A stretch of DNA of 64,000 nucleotides from Promerops cafer (GCA_013398275.1 VZSE01002207.1:124001-188000), one strand, 5' to 3'; positions 24,548 through 37,480 are shown, counted from the stretch's first letter. Made by a program: numbers and translations. Notes: a model not told the origin generated them from the sequence alone.

Positions 24548-25534
24548 AGTCTGGGACTTCAGCCAGTCCTTCCCCCCACTTGCTGCTTTTCATGGAAACA
24601 TATTATAAACCTTTCTCTTCTCTAAAATGAGAGCTTCACAGCCGCCTTATCCGTGTATCGTTACTGATAAGCACTCTGATAGATGTGTCCAGTCCACTGT
24701 GAGCTCCCTGCCCCTTGCTCAAATCTGTGTGCACAGGAACAGATGCCCACAAGCCCCCAAAAGAGAGCCTTTAAATGCTACATAAACACAGATAAATGCA
24801 ACACAATACATCAAATGGAGCCATCAGGGACCTCCAGTGGTGTCCTAGTTCATCCCCCAAAGGCAGGGTGAAGTTGCACTTCATTGCCCAACCCAGTGCT
24901 AAAAATATCCATTGGCCAAAAATTCCAGTCTTCCTGAGCAACTGCTTCCCTTGACTCCCTCCTTTTGACCCTTCAAAGCTTTTTCTGGAATTGGATGTTC
25001 CTCACTGCAGTTTAAGCCCAGACACTTTCCTGTCCCTGGCAGACCCAGCGAATGGTTCATTCTATCCTGCTCACAGCAGACATCTGGAGTTGGTTACATC
25101 TCCCACTCGGGCTTTGCTGCATTTGCATGTCTCCTCTCGACAAGCAGTGGCATTTTTTTCAGGAAAAAACGAAGAGTCAGTGGTTGGTCACAATGCACAA
25201 AGTGGAGCTGGTGACAGTGCTGGAAGGAGAGGGTGATGTGGATCATTTTTTGGTAGCAGAAAAACAGGTCCCAGCAGGGGCAAGAGGGCCAGGCACTAGG
25301 AGACCCCAGAAATGTTTTGCAGCACGACTTGTGCCAGCATTCCATTCCCACCTCTGGGCTGGCACACATGTGCAAGGCTGTGTTTTGCAGTATTTTTCCA
25401 TTTTTAATGCTCTTCTAAAGGTTTTCCTTGCAGGACGTCAGAAAGTGAGACATAGTTATAAAATAGTTATAAAACCAGAATGAGCCCCCACTGGACCAAA
25501 CCTACATGCTCCAGCATTGTCTGACAGAGGAAAG

Positions 25535-25772
25535 GGCTAGATGGGACATTAGGAAGAAATTCTTGACTGTGAGGATGGTGAGGCCCTGGCACAGGTTACC
25601 CACAGAAGCTGTGGCTGCCCCATCCCTGGCAGTGTTCTAGGCCAGGTTGGACAGGGCTTGGAGCAACCTGGGATAGTGGAAGGTGTCCCATGACAGGGGG
25701 GTTGGAACAATATGGTCTTGAACATCCCTTCCATGATTCCATGATTCCATGATTCCATGATTCGGTGAATAT
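25535..25772 (+). mobile_element. CR1 LINE 3'-end fragment with expanded tail
   Basis: Sense blocks GGGACATTAGGAAGAAATTC, GGCTGCCCCATCCCTGGCAG, TAGGCCAGGTTGGACAGGGC and AACCTGGGATAGTGGAAGGT. The 3' tail is four GATTCCAT octamers (about 25735-25766), the terminal repeat typical of CR1. Confidence 0.94.
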
Positions 25773-26839
25773 GGCCCTGTTTCATGACTTGTTGTGGTCC
25801 TCCAGCATGGAGCGTGGCCTCTGCACAGGACAGCACCTTGAGCATGACCCAGCTCCAGCCAGGAAAGCACATTTTCCACCCACACAGCTGCAGCTCCTCC
25901 TCTGAAGCTCCCTGTCGTGGCTGGGGACAGGACACATGTCCCCCCCTCTGCTGCTGCACCCACTGAGCAGATGTGCTCTGCCAGCAGTTTGCACCAACAC
26001 CTTCCGTGGGAGCCCTTGATGGGGGAGTTCCTGCTCCTCTCACATCTCCTCTCACAGAGCACAACAGAGCAATCTTGCAAGAAGTTGTGTAGCAGGGATA
26101 ACAGGAGACAAAACGTGCTGCATAAACTCCTGGGCACTGTTGCTTTCTCTTCCCTCTAACACCAGCAAAGACCATCGAGCCTTAACTGTAAAGCTGCGAC
26201 CACAGACAGGCAAGAATTTTTTGACTCCTAACTGAGAGGGAAAACACCACCTCCTGCACAGGTTAGCCAGCCTGTCCCTTACAGAAATTCCTCCTGAGTT
26301 TCTCCCAGCTCAGTAAAAGACATGATGAAATCCCACCTGAAATTGTCAGGGCCTCAGGTCAGTCTAAACACTCTTCTGGGAGCACCCCGAATCCTCATCC
26401 CTCCCCCAGCCTTGGAGATGCTGACCCACATTTTTGCTTTACTGTTTTTCTTGGCAGCTGTTTTCTTTCGAGTCAAGCTACGGCTGTGTCGCTTTTAGGT
26501 ACTTAAATTCATATTCTTGATTCATTTCTTCCCTAACCACTTGGGATACTGAGTTTTACAAAGGGAAGTATAATTAATCTTCCAGGTTTGTGCATGTGTA
26601 ATAAAAAATATGTGATCCGTGACAATTTAATGCCCTAGCTAGCTGCTGTTAGACAATGGAAAATTCTGAGTTATACCCAAAAAAAGCCACACCCAGCTCA
26701 CAAAGGCTCCAACAGCTGACAAGCATCTTCTCCAAACTATTCAGCGGGAACATTTTTTGAGAGCTCTTTTAGTTTTGTTGTTGTTTTAAACTTGGCCCCA
26801 AATATCAGCTGCAAAAGAACAAAGCCTCAAACTTGTGCA

Positions 26840-27200
26840 GTTGGTTCGATGAGTTCCAGAAGCTGTTGAATTTCTCACGGCGTTATCAGCGATCTTGGGA
26901 GACCCACGGAGGTGAATTTCATACAGCGATTGCTGTTAACGTGCTCCGCTCGCCTCTGACACGCATTCCTCCTCCCATTCCCCTCTAACATGCATTCCTC
27001 GCGATCCCGGCGGTGGTTTGACAGTCAGCATCTCTCCAGACAGCTCCATCCCATCTCAATCACTCTCTTAGAAGTTAACAGCCCTGCGATGGCCAGCGTC
27101 GATATTGGCTGCCCATAACAAAGCTATTAGAGTGGCATTTCGGTAGGAAATGGCGGGAATGCTGCAGTCATCAGACAGAGTTATAAAAGGTTAATGAAGA
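26840..27200. promoter_or_regulatory. Candidate conserved noncoding element A
   Basis: Repeat-free, with many isolated CpG (CTCACGGCGTTATCAGCGAT, CCTCGCGATCCCGGCGG, CAGCGTCGATATTGGCTGCC) and blocks of regulatory-like AT-rich words (CCCATAACAAAGCTATTAGA, GTTATAAAAGGTTAATGAAG). Retained CpG in unmethylated or constrained DNA suggests selection. The call rests on composition only. Confidence 0.3.
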
Positions 27201-27639
27201 TGAAAGGAAAGAAAATACAGAGGAAAAACCCAGGCAGCCAGAGAGATTTTGGCAAGATTTGCTAAGCTGCTGCCTAGCCACACACTGCTTCCTGCATTTC
27301 CCAATCCAGCTGCACATTTCCAGTAGCCTCAGCAAGTCTGTATCGCTGGGAGAAACGCTGAGCTAACTGTGTAGCTGGTCACATTCATGTCCATTATTGA
27401 GGAAAATGTTCAAGTTCCCTAGAGGAATTTGGGAAGAAAGTTCATTTCATCTAAATACACTGTCCCTGAGGAGGGTAAATTCAGAAGTGCTCCAGCTCAG
27501 GCTGGAAACGCATAACTGAAGTTTTATCCATGTGTTTCTCACCAAAATAAGAGCTCTTTCCATGTCACCTCAGTATTTTTGGAAGGAAAAATTTTCACTT
27601 AGAATTCTCAGAGACCTGTTAAGAACAAGAAATCCTCCG

Positions 27640-28160
27640 GTACTGCTGGGTAGGACAGAATGTTACCAGACACTCCTTCAAAGCAGGGGGAAAGAAGTGT
27701 CTTAATTCCTTTCCACCCTCATCAAGGGACAATTCCGACAATACGGTTGTACTGTAATATCCCGATTTCACACTGTGGAACGCCACCCCTTCGCCTTAGA
27801 AAGCGATTTAACGCCTTAATAGGTGTCCTCATCACACTTTTTTTTTTTTTTTTTTACCACATCATTGTTTTATTCGGTATGTCTCTCACAACCTAAAATG
27901 TCTCTTCCTCCTCACCGGCACGTCAGGCTTTCAAATGACTGCGGGCTGTTGCCTAATCTTTGCCCTGTTCCTCATCCGATGCCGAGACGGGTGCTTAGCT
28001 AAGCCATGCGCACAGCTCGCTGTCAGCATCGCCACTTCAATCGGCCTCCCCAGCTCCAGCCGCTGCCGGTGCTGTTTTCTGGATTCCTGACACTCGTCAC
28101 CCTGTCGCAGGGCCAGCAAGGGGACACGGACCCGCTGGGTGGGATCAGACGGGCTCAGCA
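27640..28160. promoter_or_regulatory. Candidate conserved noncoding element B / CpG-rich patch
   Basis: CpG-bearing words on both sides of an 18-T run (27838-27855), for example GGACAATTCCGACAATACGG, GAAAGCGATTTAACGCCTTA, TCATCCGATGCCGAGACGGG and CAGCCGCTGCCGGTGCTG. No coding homology. Inference from composition. Confidence 0.3.
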
Positions 28161-28615
28161 GAGAGGGACTTGCAGCCCGGCACACACAGCCCAGCCCAGC
28201 CCATCACCCTGAAGTTTTGCTGCTCTGTCCTTGCTGCTCATCCTTCATTCATGATCTTCCACACGAATTTATCCATGCTTTTCCCAACTTCCCCATCTCA
28301 TCAATAAGGAGGTTCTTTTTAGCCGTGTTGTTTAGTTTGTGTATTTCCAAAGCAAGCCTTGATCTCCTCTGCTGCTCGTTTCTCTCGGTTCCCCACAGTT
28401 CCACTGTGCAGCTCTGACTACACAAAATTTAGCTCTGAGATCATTTATGAAAGTACCACATTTGGCCAGATTTGCCATCTGTAACCCAGGAGACACCTCC
28501 TGCAACCCAGCCACACGTCCATCCCCCTGTAGCTATGGCTGTCATTACTGATGTTAATTGTACAAGTAGGCAAGCAGAGTTTGCTTCAAACTAACTCAGT
28601 CTCCATACAGCATGG

Positions 28616-28649
28616 AGATTTTGGTCTCCTACAGATTTTGGTCTCCTAC
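28616..28649. repeat. 17-bp perfect tandem duplication
   Basis: AGATTTTGGTCTCCTAC occurs twice, head to tail. Confidence 0.97.
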
Positions 28650-29009
28650 ATTTCATCCTCCAGGGATTTTTTTGGCTGAGACTTTGAACTGGCTTTCAAT
28701 TTATGGGAACTGCTGTATTTGTGCCACTTTGAACCTCCTTCATGAGTAAACCACTCTGACAAGAGAGTTCATGGGGTCTGCAGTCCATGACAGACTTAAA
28801 TGCAGATTAAAAATTCCGTAGCAGAAATACTACTGGAGACTCGAGATCCTAATTGTTTTCTGCGTAAGGCGGGAGCTTAATTTTTATTTTTAAACCCTCA
28901 AGTGCTGACAGCCAACATTTTGGTGTGAAAAAGCCGAAGATGTAACTGCTGCCTCACTGTGAGGAGGTAGCAACTTCCAGAGTTTAATCTTACACCTTAA
29001 TTTGTTCTT

Positions 29010-29330
29010 AATATTCAGATCGTGGCAGCAGCCAGGAAGCATTATCAAGCTAAGTGCTCCTTTGTGTCAATACACAGCGGTAGAAAAATTCCCCGCCCAA
29101 ATGAGCCGTGATTGTTGTGTCGTCTGGAAGAAAGCCACCCTCTCGCTAGTGCCTCACTAATGCACTTCTAGCGACAGAACTGATTAGGATTCCTGCTTTG
29201 GATTTGCTCACATCTAGCCTGGTTGGGTTTTTAATCTTTGGGATAAGCTGTGGATAGAGAATTAGCCATTTAGATATAAGTGCATCGCTGGGAAACGGAT
29301 CGCCAGCGCCCGACGCAAAATGACTTCAGA
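29010..29330. promoter_or_regulatory. Candidate conserved noncoding element C
   Basis: Repeat-free AT-rich DNA with retained CpG (ACAGCGGTAGAAAAATTCCC, TGAGCCGTGATTGTTGTGTC, GTGCATCGCTGGGAAACGGA) and homeobox-like TAAT words. Conservation is not measured; inferred. Confidence 0.3.
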
Positions 29331-30439
29331 GTCAGATCTGGCAAATGCTGCTCGAGAATAAAGTGATGACTGGGGTGTGGGGGCAGAGGGGGATTTTTGG
29401 CTTTCAAGAAGCACCAGACATCTTTGCCTGATTCTGTCTCCACTAGCACAGAAACTAGAAGAGTGCTGAGGAATGTGTGCTAAGAGTGAAAATAAGCACC
29501 CACCACTCTTCTCAGATTTGAAACGACCCCTGATAGGGGAATTACAGAGTCATCACTGACAAGGGAGGCAAAGGGGGCATGGCTCGGGCTGTTTGAGCCC
29601 CATGGCTCTCTGGTGCAGTATTTTGACACAGCTGCCCAGTAAAGTCTGGCAGGATGTGTGTCCTTCCCTTCTTGGTGAGGCTGAGAAGCAGCACTGCACG
29701 TGTGAGAGACATCAGGGTCAGGTTTAATCCAATGGTGAGCTTCTGCCCCTCTCAATCTCCAGTGTCTGGCAAGGAGCAGTGCTCCCCATCACACTCTTCT
29801 CTTGTAAACAGCAAGAAAGTCAGGTATTCTTCCAGAAGGCTTCTTTCTCCAAAGCCATTATTTTCCCCCTAAAAGTCTTTCCCCTAAAAAAGTCTAACTT
29901 AGTCACCTCCCTCTGGTTGTCCATCGCATAAATGGCAAGGCCTCATGAAGCTGAGAAGGACTCAGGAGTGACACAACACCACAATGGACTCTGCCACAGC
30001 CCCCAAGCACCACGAACTGCTGGGACCCCTCTCCCACATGCTTATCACCCCACTTTCTCTAGGGCTTGCCTCCAGTTTGGAAGCAGTATAGACACAGACA
30101 TGCAGACTGCAGCATAAAGATCTCAGATCCAGGAGCACTGGCCAAACTCGGCCTGAAATTTATGTCCTTTCTGATTCTCATGGATGTCAGAAAGATTTAT
30201 CCAGAGAGATCTTATTTTACAGCCTGTGTCTTCTGGTGTGTTTGCTCTTTCAGCGCGCTGGGTTCAGAAGCTGCTGCCTCCTCCCCAAACCCTCTCTCAC
30301 CCGTGCTGGAGGGATATAAATTATAGCAGCCTGCAATGAATTCAGCTGCAGTCCTGTCCATCATCTGTGCATGGCATTAACCCTCTGAAACTTGGTCACC
30401 CAGATCTGCGTTTCCCAAGCTTTGAATCCTTATCCATTG

Positions 30440-30670
30440 CTAAAGCCTCTCAGACAGCCAAAGAATGAGGCGCGCACGGCAGCCGGCATTTCTAAAGAAA
30501 ACTTGATGGCTTTCTGACACCCGACACAGGCAATTCCCAACAGAGTTAATTGAAGCTAATTCCTCAAAGGCTGAGATGAGAATATCCTCATAAATTATGT
30601 TCCTGCTTCATTCCAGACAAGGACGGCATGAATGCATTACACGCAATCCCCCAATTTACAGTATTAAAAC
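30440..30670. promoter_or_regulatory. Candidate conserved noncoding element D
   Basis: Contains GAGGCGCGCACGGCAGCCGG next to AT-rich TAATTGAAGCTAATTCC and GAATGCATTACACGCAATCC. Repeat-free. Inferred from composition only. Confidence 0.28.
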
Positions 30671-33421
30671 CAGCAAGTCAATCAAGGAGACTGAATAAAG
30701 TCACTTGAAAGCTGAAATTCATTTTCATCCTCTCTCCATCTGTACTGTAACCTGAAAGGTTGATTTTTGAGGGCGTATTTCCCTCACAACAGGACCCATT
30801 CTGTGAGAGAGGAGCCTTCTCCATGGATGTGACATGTGGTGGGTACACCACAGCCCCTGCTAGAGAGATTTTGCTGGGGTGCAGGTTTTCAAGGCTGTTA
30901 TTGAGGCAACTTCCAAAGGTGTCTCTGGAGACCTTTGGGTTTCCAAAACAGAGAGGAAAACACCACAGGACCGAGAGCAGCATGTCCCTGCTGTTGTCTC
31001 AGAAAGCCAGGGCTGCTTATCGTGGAGGGCACACGCAGAGACACGCAGGCATAAATCTAACCTATAACACTGCTGCTGCCAATCTGCTCTCATTAAAAGA
31101 GAGTTATTCTTAAATCCTGTGGTTTTTTGGACACAGTCCTAATGACGAGTTATTTTTAAATGGTACTTCAAAAATATAGGCACATTTCGTGTGCCATTCA
31201 TGTAACTTTTAGGGTCTGAAATATCACTGAATTGTACTAAAGTGATTATGCAAATTAAAGCCAGATTCAGTGAAAAAGTGCCCAGCTTCTGCGCAGCTCA
31301 AAATCAGAAGGACTGAAAATACATTTCCGGGAATTTTTACTGTCTTGCAGAAGCTCTGGAGATGTAAAAGTTGGAAATTACTTGAGCTGTGGTCTAGATG
31401 CAGTTGGTTATCCATTGGAAGAGGCAAGAGTGCTTAATGTTGGATACTGAGAAAATAAATGCCCAGATGAAGCCAAGGTGAAAAGGTTAGCCCAGAACAA
31501 ATAGAAACCCTGTGACAGAACCAGGATCTTGAGTCCCACCGTGGCTTAACCCCAAAGTCATGCCATAAACTGGAACAGACTAAAGAACAGGACTTCAGCA
31601 TCATATGCCAAGTTATAAATGAGCCGTAGGGCAACTCTACTACCTACTTTTTCATTTATAATTTATTTTAGACATGCAGTATCTGGCAATTAAAGTTTGC
31701 ACCAAGTTCAAGCCCAGCTGTGGTGAACCTGCAGTAATTCTCACTGGAATCTGTAGACTTCAAGGGCCCAGGAAGATCTTAACAACTCCCTTGTCTGACC
31801 TTCTGCACAAGACATATCCCAGTTCCTGCCTCAAGTCCATAACTCCTGACTGAGCTATGACCCATCCCCAGGGAAATACGCACACTCAACATAAAGGCTT
31901 AGAAAATGGAAAATCCAACTTGTCCTTGCATTGCTGTTCCAAGGTGAGCTGCCTTCCTTGCTCCAAGTCCTCCAGCTCTAATTGACTCTCATTTCCATTG
32001 TAACCTTTCCTGCTAACATGAAGCATCACTTCCAGTTAGAAATTTCTTCCATACACAGGTCCTCCAAGACCACAGGAAGTCGTGTCCTAACCTCTTGGAT
32101 CAGCTAAACGAGGGGGGTTACTCCATAATATATTATATANTGCACAGGCAAGGATGTGGCTGCCCTGTAATGAGTAGCAGTTACCACAGGTCAGCTGAGG
32201 TTCAGGAAATGTCCACACAAATGCCCTTCGCCCAGAGCTAACACAGGATTATCTCTAAAACACAGCTCGGGAGCCCCGATAAACTCATTTGTATTCTTTT
32301 CCTTTCATCTAATTGCTTTGGAGAGAATAATTCATGAATGAAACGCCCAACTCAAGAAGTGTTAAATGCATTGAGACAGTATCCCAAGTACATTTAAATA
32401 AAGTAATATTTGCCCATAAGAAAACACAGTGCTGATTTAAACACAGTTTTTAATGATTAAATGGTAAAAATTGTGTAACCAGTTTGAAAACACAGAAAAA
32501 AACTCACTTTATGGAAATACATTTTCATTTCTAAAAATGAAAGGTTGGGAAAATATTCTTCATCAATGATACATGAGCAATATAATGTTCTGTTCCTCTA
32601 TTCTACCCGAGAGATCATGTTAATCCTTTTGATTTATGCACAGCTCCTTAACTAATACTGTAACAAATGGTATTGACAATTAAACTCACTTCTGCAAGAA
32701 ATTCATTGTATTTGCAGCACCCACAGTAAGAAATGCCTTCACGGTTCTGACAGGAGATCTAAATAAAATTAAAGAGCCAAGAACAAAGGCTGTAGAAAAA
32801 TCAGAAAGGCATAGCTGATAAGGGAATGTGACTTGCTTATAGGGGTTTTTTTTGTATATATATCTAAGGCAGTATATTACACATAAAAAAAAGGAGGGGT
32901 TGTATTTTTCGGTTTAAACACATAAATGTTCAGTTCTTTGCTTCCCAATGCAGAGCTGCCTGAAATACTGACCATCATACAGCACTGGCTTTGAAAAGGC
33001 TGGCAAAGACCTGAATCAATTTAATCTTATTAAAATACAGAGCATTTTAAAGATATTATCCCCAGTGGCTTAGTGATGGCTCAATTGCTGCTACAATCTA
33101 TGCAAAGGCTTCGAGTGATGAAACTCTATTAGTTCCTGCCTTGTCTCTCCTTTTCAAAACGGTTTCAGAGGCTACTGCTATCACTGGCTCATCAGTGCTC
33201 AAAGGAAATACTTTCAGAAGCAGAACTAGAAATGTCTCCTCTTGCATTACCAGTATGTAATTAGGGGAAAGCTGCATTCCTTTCAGCTGTACACACACAG
33301 TCACACAAAGCGTTTTCTAGAAATGGACGTAACTAGGGTCAGGCAGCAGCAATCAGCAATAACTCACTCTGGAGCATTCAAAGGGATTAATACTGATTAC
33401 AGGTTATTTAGTCATTCTGAA

Positions 33422-33422
<1 letters not shown>

Positions 33423-33465
<43 letters not shown>
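33423..33465. repeat. Poly(A) run of 43
   Basis: An uninterrupted A43 tract with no recognisable SINE or LINE body to its left and no clear target-site duplication. Either a microsatellite or a retrocopy tail without a recognisable body. Confidence 0.95.
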
Positions 33466-33466
<1 letters not shown>

Positions 33467-34449
33467 CCCAAACAAAACAAGAAAAACCCCCACTCTTGCT
33501 AGAAACAGGCACCTGGCACAGCAGAGTGCTGCCAGCCTGCCACAAAGCGCCGGCGATTACACCCTGCGGAGCCTGTGCAGCAAATCCATGGAATCAGCAA
33601 TAGCTCAGGATGAGGCACCAGCCCAGAACCAAGCTCGTGCCACTGAAAAACCAACCTATGATTATTCTCAGGCAAAGGTGCCCAAAGCAGCCTAAGGTTT
33701 GATTACTAAAAGAACATTGTGTCACACAACTGCACGACGATGATTATAATGGTCGCGAGTTCCCAGGGCTATGGTAACTTCCCGCTGAGTGAGGTGCTTT
33801 AGGAAGAGTGGAAATATAGACTTTGTCATAAAAATGAGCTCCTCTCCTGCTTGGGGAGTGCAGGAAAGGGAGAGGAGCCTGTGCTGTGCTCTACACCCGC
33901 CGTTCCCTTGGTCTGGTGACACTGAGCACGCACAGGGCAGCAGCCCAGCGAGCACAATCAGCTGTGGAAATTGTCAGCTCACAGGATTTTGAAGTGTCCC
34001 CCAGGCAAACTACCTCATAATGAAGCCATACTTGCTCTCAGCTCAACTCACAGTCCCACACCATTGGGCCAGCAGCAGCTCCAAGTGAAACCCATGGTGG
34101 CGGCTTGGCTTTTTAAAGGCATTTCTTCAGTTGTCCTTCAACAAGCACTCAGCAATTTGTGTTCATACCCTGTTATTTATTAAAGCTGGCGCAGGAAGGA
34201 GGAGGATTCAATGCCTGCTTCAAATCAGTCCCCCTAGAAATGCTCATTTTTATTCATAATGGAAATAGAGGATTCCCACTGCCAGGAGGGCATAGCTCAA
34301 GTCAGAGTAATCCCTCCTGAAATCAGCCTGTGAGGTGATGAAAAAACAGGAGTTTTTCTGAGAAAAGGTGGGGATTCCCAGCATCTCTCTGCTCCATGGA
34401 AGACTTTTTAGTCTGCAAGGACAGGAACAGTTGAGCACAAACAGCACAA

Positions 34450-34527
34450 CAAGGAGCAGTGGGGCTGGAACTAGATAGTCTTTAAGGTCCTTTCTGACCT
34501 AAACCATTCTGTGATTTTGTGATTACA
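34450..34527 (+). mobile_element. Short CR1 LINE 3' tail
   Basis: CAGTGGGGCTGGAACTAGAT, AGTCTTTAAGGTCCTTTCTG and ACCATTCTGTGATTTTGTGA: only the last 75 or so bp of a CR1. Confidence 0.85.
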
Positions 34528-37329
34528 TACTCGCTCCCAGCACATCATGACATTGCCTGAAAAACTTGCAAAGGAAGGTTCTCTTACAGAAAATGTTCAT
34601 ATTTTACTGAAAGCAAACATCACAAATGAAGAGTTGCCCAAATTTTTTCAGTCCTTCAGTTTTATTTTGGAAGGGCTGGGATGTTGCAGATGGCATATTG
34701 CTGTTTCTAAGGATTGCTACCTGTCCTGCTGAGATGCAAATCAAAATTAAAAAGGAGGGTGAAGAAATATTTTCAGCCACCCATGGGGTTTCTCCCTTTG
34801 ACTTTACTCAGAGTTCAATAGTCAAGAGAGGGAACAAACATGGACAGAGAAACTGGGGAGATATTTTATCAGGAAAAGTAAGCAAAAGCAGCATATGGTT
34901 GGGAATTAGATGGTCTGAGGTGTGAAAAACGTGTCTGTGAAGCTAAGAACATCTGTGCTGGGGTCCACTGATCAGCCTGGAGGATGTAACACTTCCAAGT
35001 GAGGGGGAATGGCAGGAAATTAAGTCCAGAGAGTTTCCTGGCCACAGCACTGTCACCTCCACACTCAGAGAATGACCTGACCCAGATGTGAGCAGTCACC
35101 TTGGGACTAAGTAACGAGTTACCAGTGATACACAGTGGCAGGTAAAGGCAAAAACACACCTGTGACTTGTGAGACTTAAAAAAATAAGAGGGTTGGGAGG
35201 AAATAGAGATTATGGTGCTTCAGGTGGAAATAAGCTTTGTGGAGTGTCAGAAAAAGGGGTCTTGCTTTATGAGGGCTGCAGTCTGCTCATCTCCCCATAT
35301 TCCAGAAGCCTTAAGCCATCTTCTTTGCTGATTTTCATCTCAAGGTCAGAGTCAGCCTGTTCAAGTCCTCTGCTGCCACACTCACCCGCAGGGTGATTCT
35401 GCAGCCAGAGTTCTCACTGCTTTTCAGTCCCTAGAAAGATTTAGATCACTACTTTACCTCTGTGAGAATGTGGCAGGTTCTGCTGAGAGGAAATCTTCAA
35501 AGGACTCTGCTTAATGTCATAGGAAAGTTGCAGCAACCAGCCAGACCTGGACTGGGGGTGGCCCTTGGTGATCTCGGCTCTGTGAGCGGCCCCTGGTTAT
35601 TCCTCTTCTCTGCTGCTCCGTGGGCAAGACCCTGCACTCCTGACACTGCTTTTGCTACAGAAGAGCGCTTGAGAAAACAAGCTGTAGGGTGTCCCAGACC
35701 TCCCAGCTCCCAAGCCCATGCCTTCCACAAAAATCTGGAATTTCCAGATGCGTCTTGAAGCTGCTGCAACATCCTTTTGCAAGACAAGCGCACAAACTCA
35801 GATCTGAGGCAGATCAAGGGATCACCCTGCACAGATGCCTCTTTCCAAATACCTGCTGCTATCGTCCAAGTCTTTCAACTGAGTCCAGCGTCCTCCTGGT
35901 GATTACCCAAGGCTTTGTTAGACATGCAAATGAGACACTCATCTGGGATCTTCTTAGATGAGGACTTCGGGATGCGCCGCTGCCTTGCAGTGACAATGAA
36001 AGAATTTTTTTTTTTTTTTGCTCATGCTGGAAACTTGCTGAGTGTGCATGGGAGAGCAAGCGCTCAGAAACCAAGGTTTTGAGGAGCTGACAGCATTCCC
36101 AGCTGACAGCACAGCAGCTCGCCTGTTCAGCGAAACCTCCGTGGAGAGGAGTGAGGAGCAGGCAGGCAGCCAGCGGGGATTGCTGCCTCCTGTGCTCGAC
36201 TTCACCTTCCTTTCATCCTCACTTGCCCTCCTGGACAAAGCCATAGGCTTCAGTCTGCGGCTGCCTGCCTGTTTAATCATTATTTCTCTGACCTCCTAAA
36301 AGGGCCTTTGGACACAGGTACAGCCCAGAGTAAGAAAGGGCAGTCACCATTTAGAATCAGCATCCAACACACCCAGCAGTATCTCAAACACTGAATTATC
36401 CCAGCACTCCTGCTAAGAACTTGTTTTCCAGGTAATGGCTGATAAATGTTGGCATTTTGAAACAGGCTCCCTGATGGATTATTGCAATCAAGTTATGGGC
36501 ATGGCACTATTTAGTAGCATTTATAAGGTGCTGCAATTTTAAATAGTTTAAACATTACCGATGAATGAAGGGAGTGGTTATTAGGTGATAGTCTGGACAC
36601 ACTAAATAATCACTCTCCCTACATTATTCATTCCCCTGCACCAATATTTTGTGATTCAAAAACATTTTTTTTTAGAATAAAGGAATGGGGAAAGCAGGGA
36701 TCAAGAGATGTAAGTAGGATAGTGAAGGAGGAGTGAGCACTCAGCATAACTCAAGTAATTGGCAGATCAAAGTCTGCCAGTTCCATCCTGAAGTGAACTT
36801 TTGCAACTTCTGCAAACTTTTTTGAACTTTTGCAAACTTTTTCACTATTCCTGGGATAGAGCCTTCTCAAGGGCAAACAGCACTGGAGAATCCACTGACC
36901 TGCCAGCAGCCAAGCAGATGCAGCTCTGGCCCCAGGTGATGAGAGAGCCTGAAATCCCAGTTCTGCATGGGCAGCAAGAGCCACACACCCAGCAGCTCAT
37001 TTCAGCCCCCTAAGTGGCACAGCCTGGTCAGCACGGTGCTGTAATTCATTATGAGTGGGGAGTAATGAACCTTTCTTGATGGCAGCCCTATTCTGCTCAT
37101 TCAAGGGCCGTTGTCACCACCCCACAGTGCAGCATCTCCTTGCTCCAAAAGACCAAGACTGAAATGCCTACACTCAGGGAGCCCAGGATGGGCTCCCCCA
37201 TAGTGCATTTGAGCATTATTTCCACATGCTGCTGTGTTTTGCTAAGCCCTTCTGCTCATTTCCAGGAGGATCCCACAGGGTTTAGGAATTAGCCTGGGGC
37301 ATGGGAAAGTTGAGCTTCATTCCTTGATC
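34528..37329. other. Intergenic, no gene seen
   Basis: No recognised interspersed repeat. Contains a T run (36006-36019), an internal AACTTTTGCAA-type duplication (36793-36844), and a repeat-free AT-rich stretch at 36430-36640 that resembles conserved noncoding DNA (weak). Confidence 0.5.
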
Positions 37330-37480
37330 TGCCACAGAAACCCCAAGTGCCACTGGGCATATCACTCAGCACCTCCACTTGGGTCTTCTAACTGTAAAAT
37401 AGGGATAGGAACCCTGTGAGGGTGTTGGCAAGAAGATAAAACATACTAACCATCTGGGAGGTGCTGCGATGCTGTGATAA
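37330..37480 (+). mobile_element. Ancient MIR-like SINE relic
   Basis: Order of blocks: ATCTGCCACAGAAACC, GGGCATATCACTCAGCACCT, TAACTGTAAAATAGGGATAG, CCTGTGAGGGTGTTGGCAAG and AGGTGCTGCGATGCTGTGAT. This matches MIR sense order (tctgccac, gggcaagtcac, ctgtaaaatggggata, tgtgaggattaaa, then an L2-like tail). Old and diverged; limits approximate. Confidence 0.55.

Larger units (their letters stand above)
21896..25534. other. Intergenic, no gene seen
   Basis: Contains an orphan CpG-rich patch (22740-23035), short A runs (23159-23171) and a G-tract cluster (24525-24547), listed separately. No exon supported. Confidence 0.5.
25773..34449. other. 8.7-kb block almost free of interspersed repeats
   Basis: No CR1, LTR or MIR recognised in this stretch, only homopolymers (27838-27855 T run, 33423-33465 A run) and small tandem duplications. 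Several parts keep scattered CpG in an AT-rich context and look like conserved noncoding DNA. No exon is supported. The single n at 32140 marks an assembly join. Confidence 0.5.

Noticed and set aside
25549..26175. 208-codon minus-strand frame
   Set aside because: Right part is unique DNA and left part is antisense CR1; a chance fusion.
32140..32140. Single n in AT-rich DNA, checked for flanking duplication like the other n sites
   Set aside because: No duplicated sequence found around it; just an unresolved join or base.
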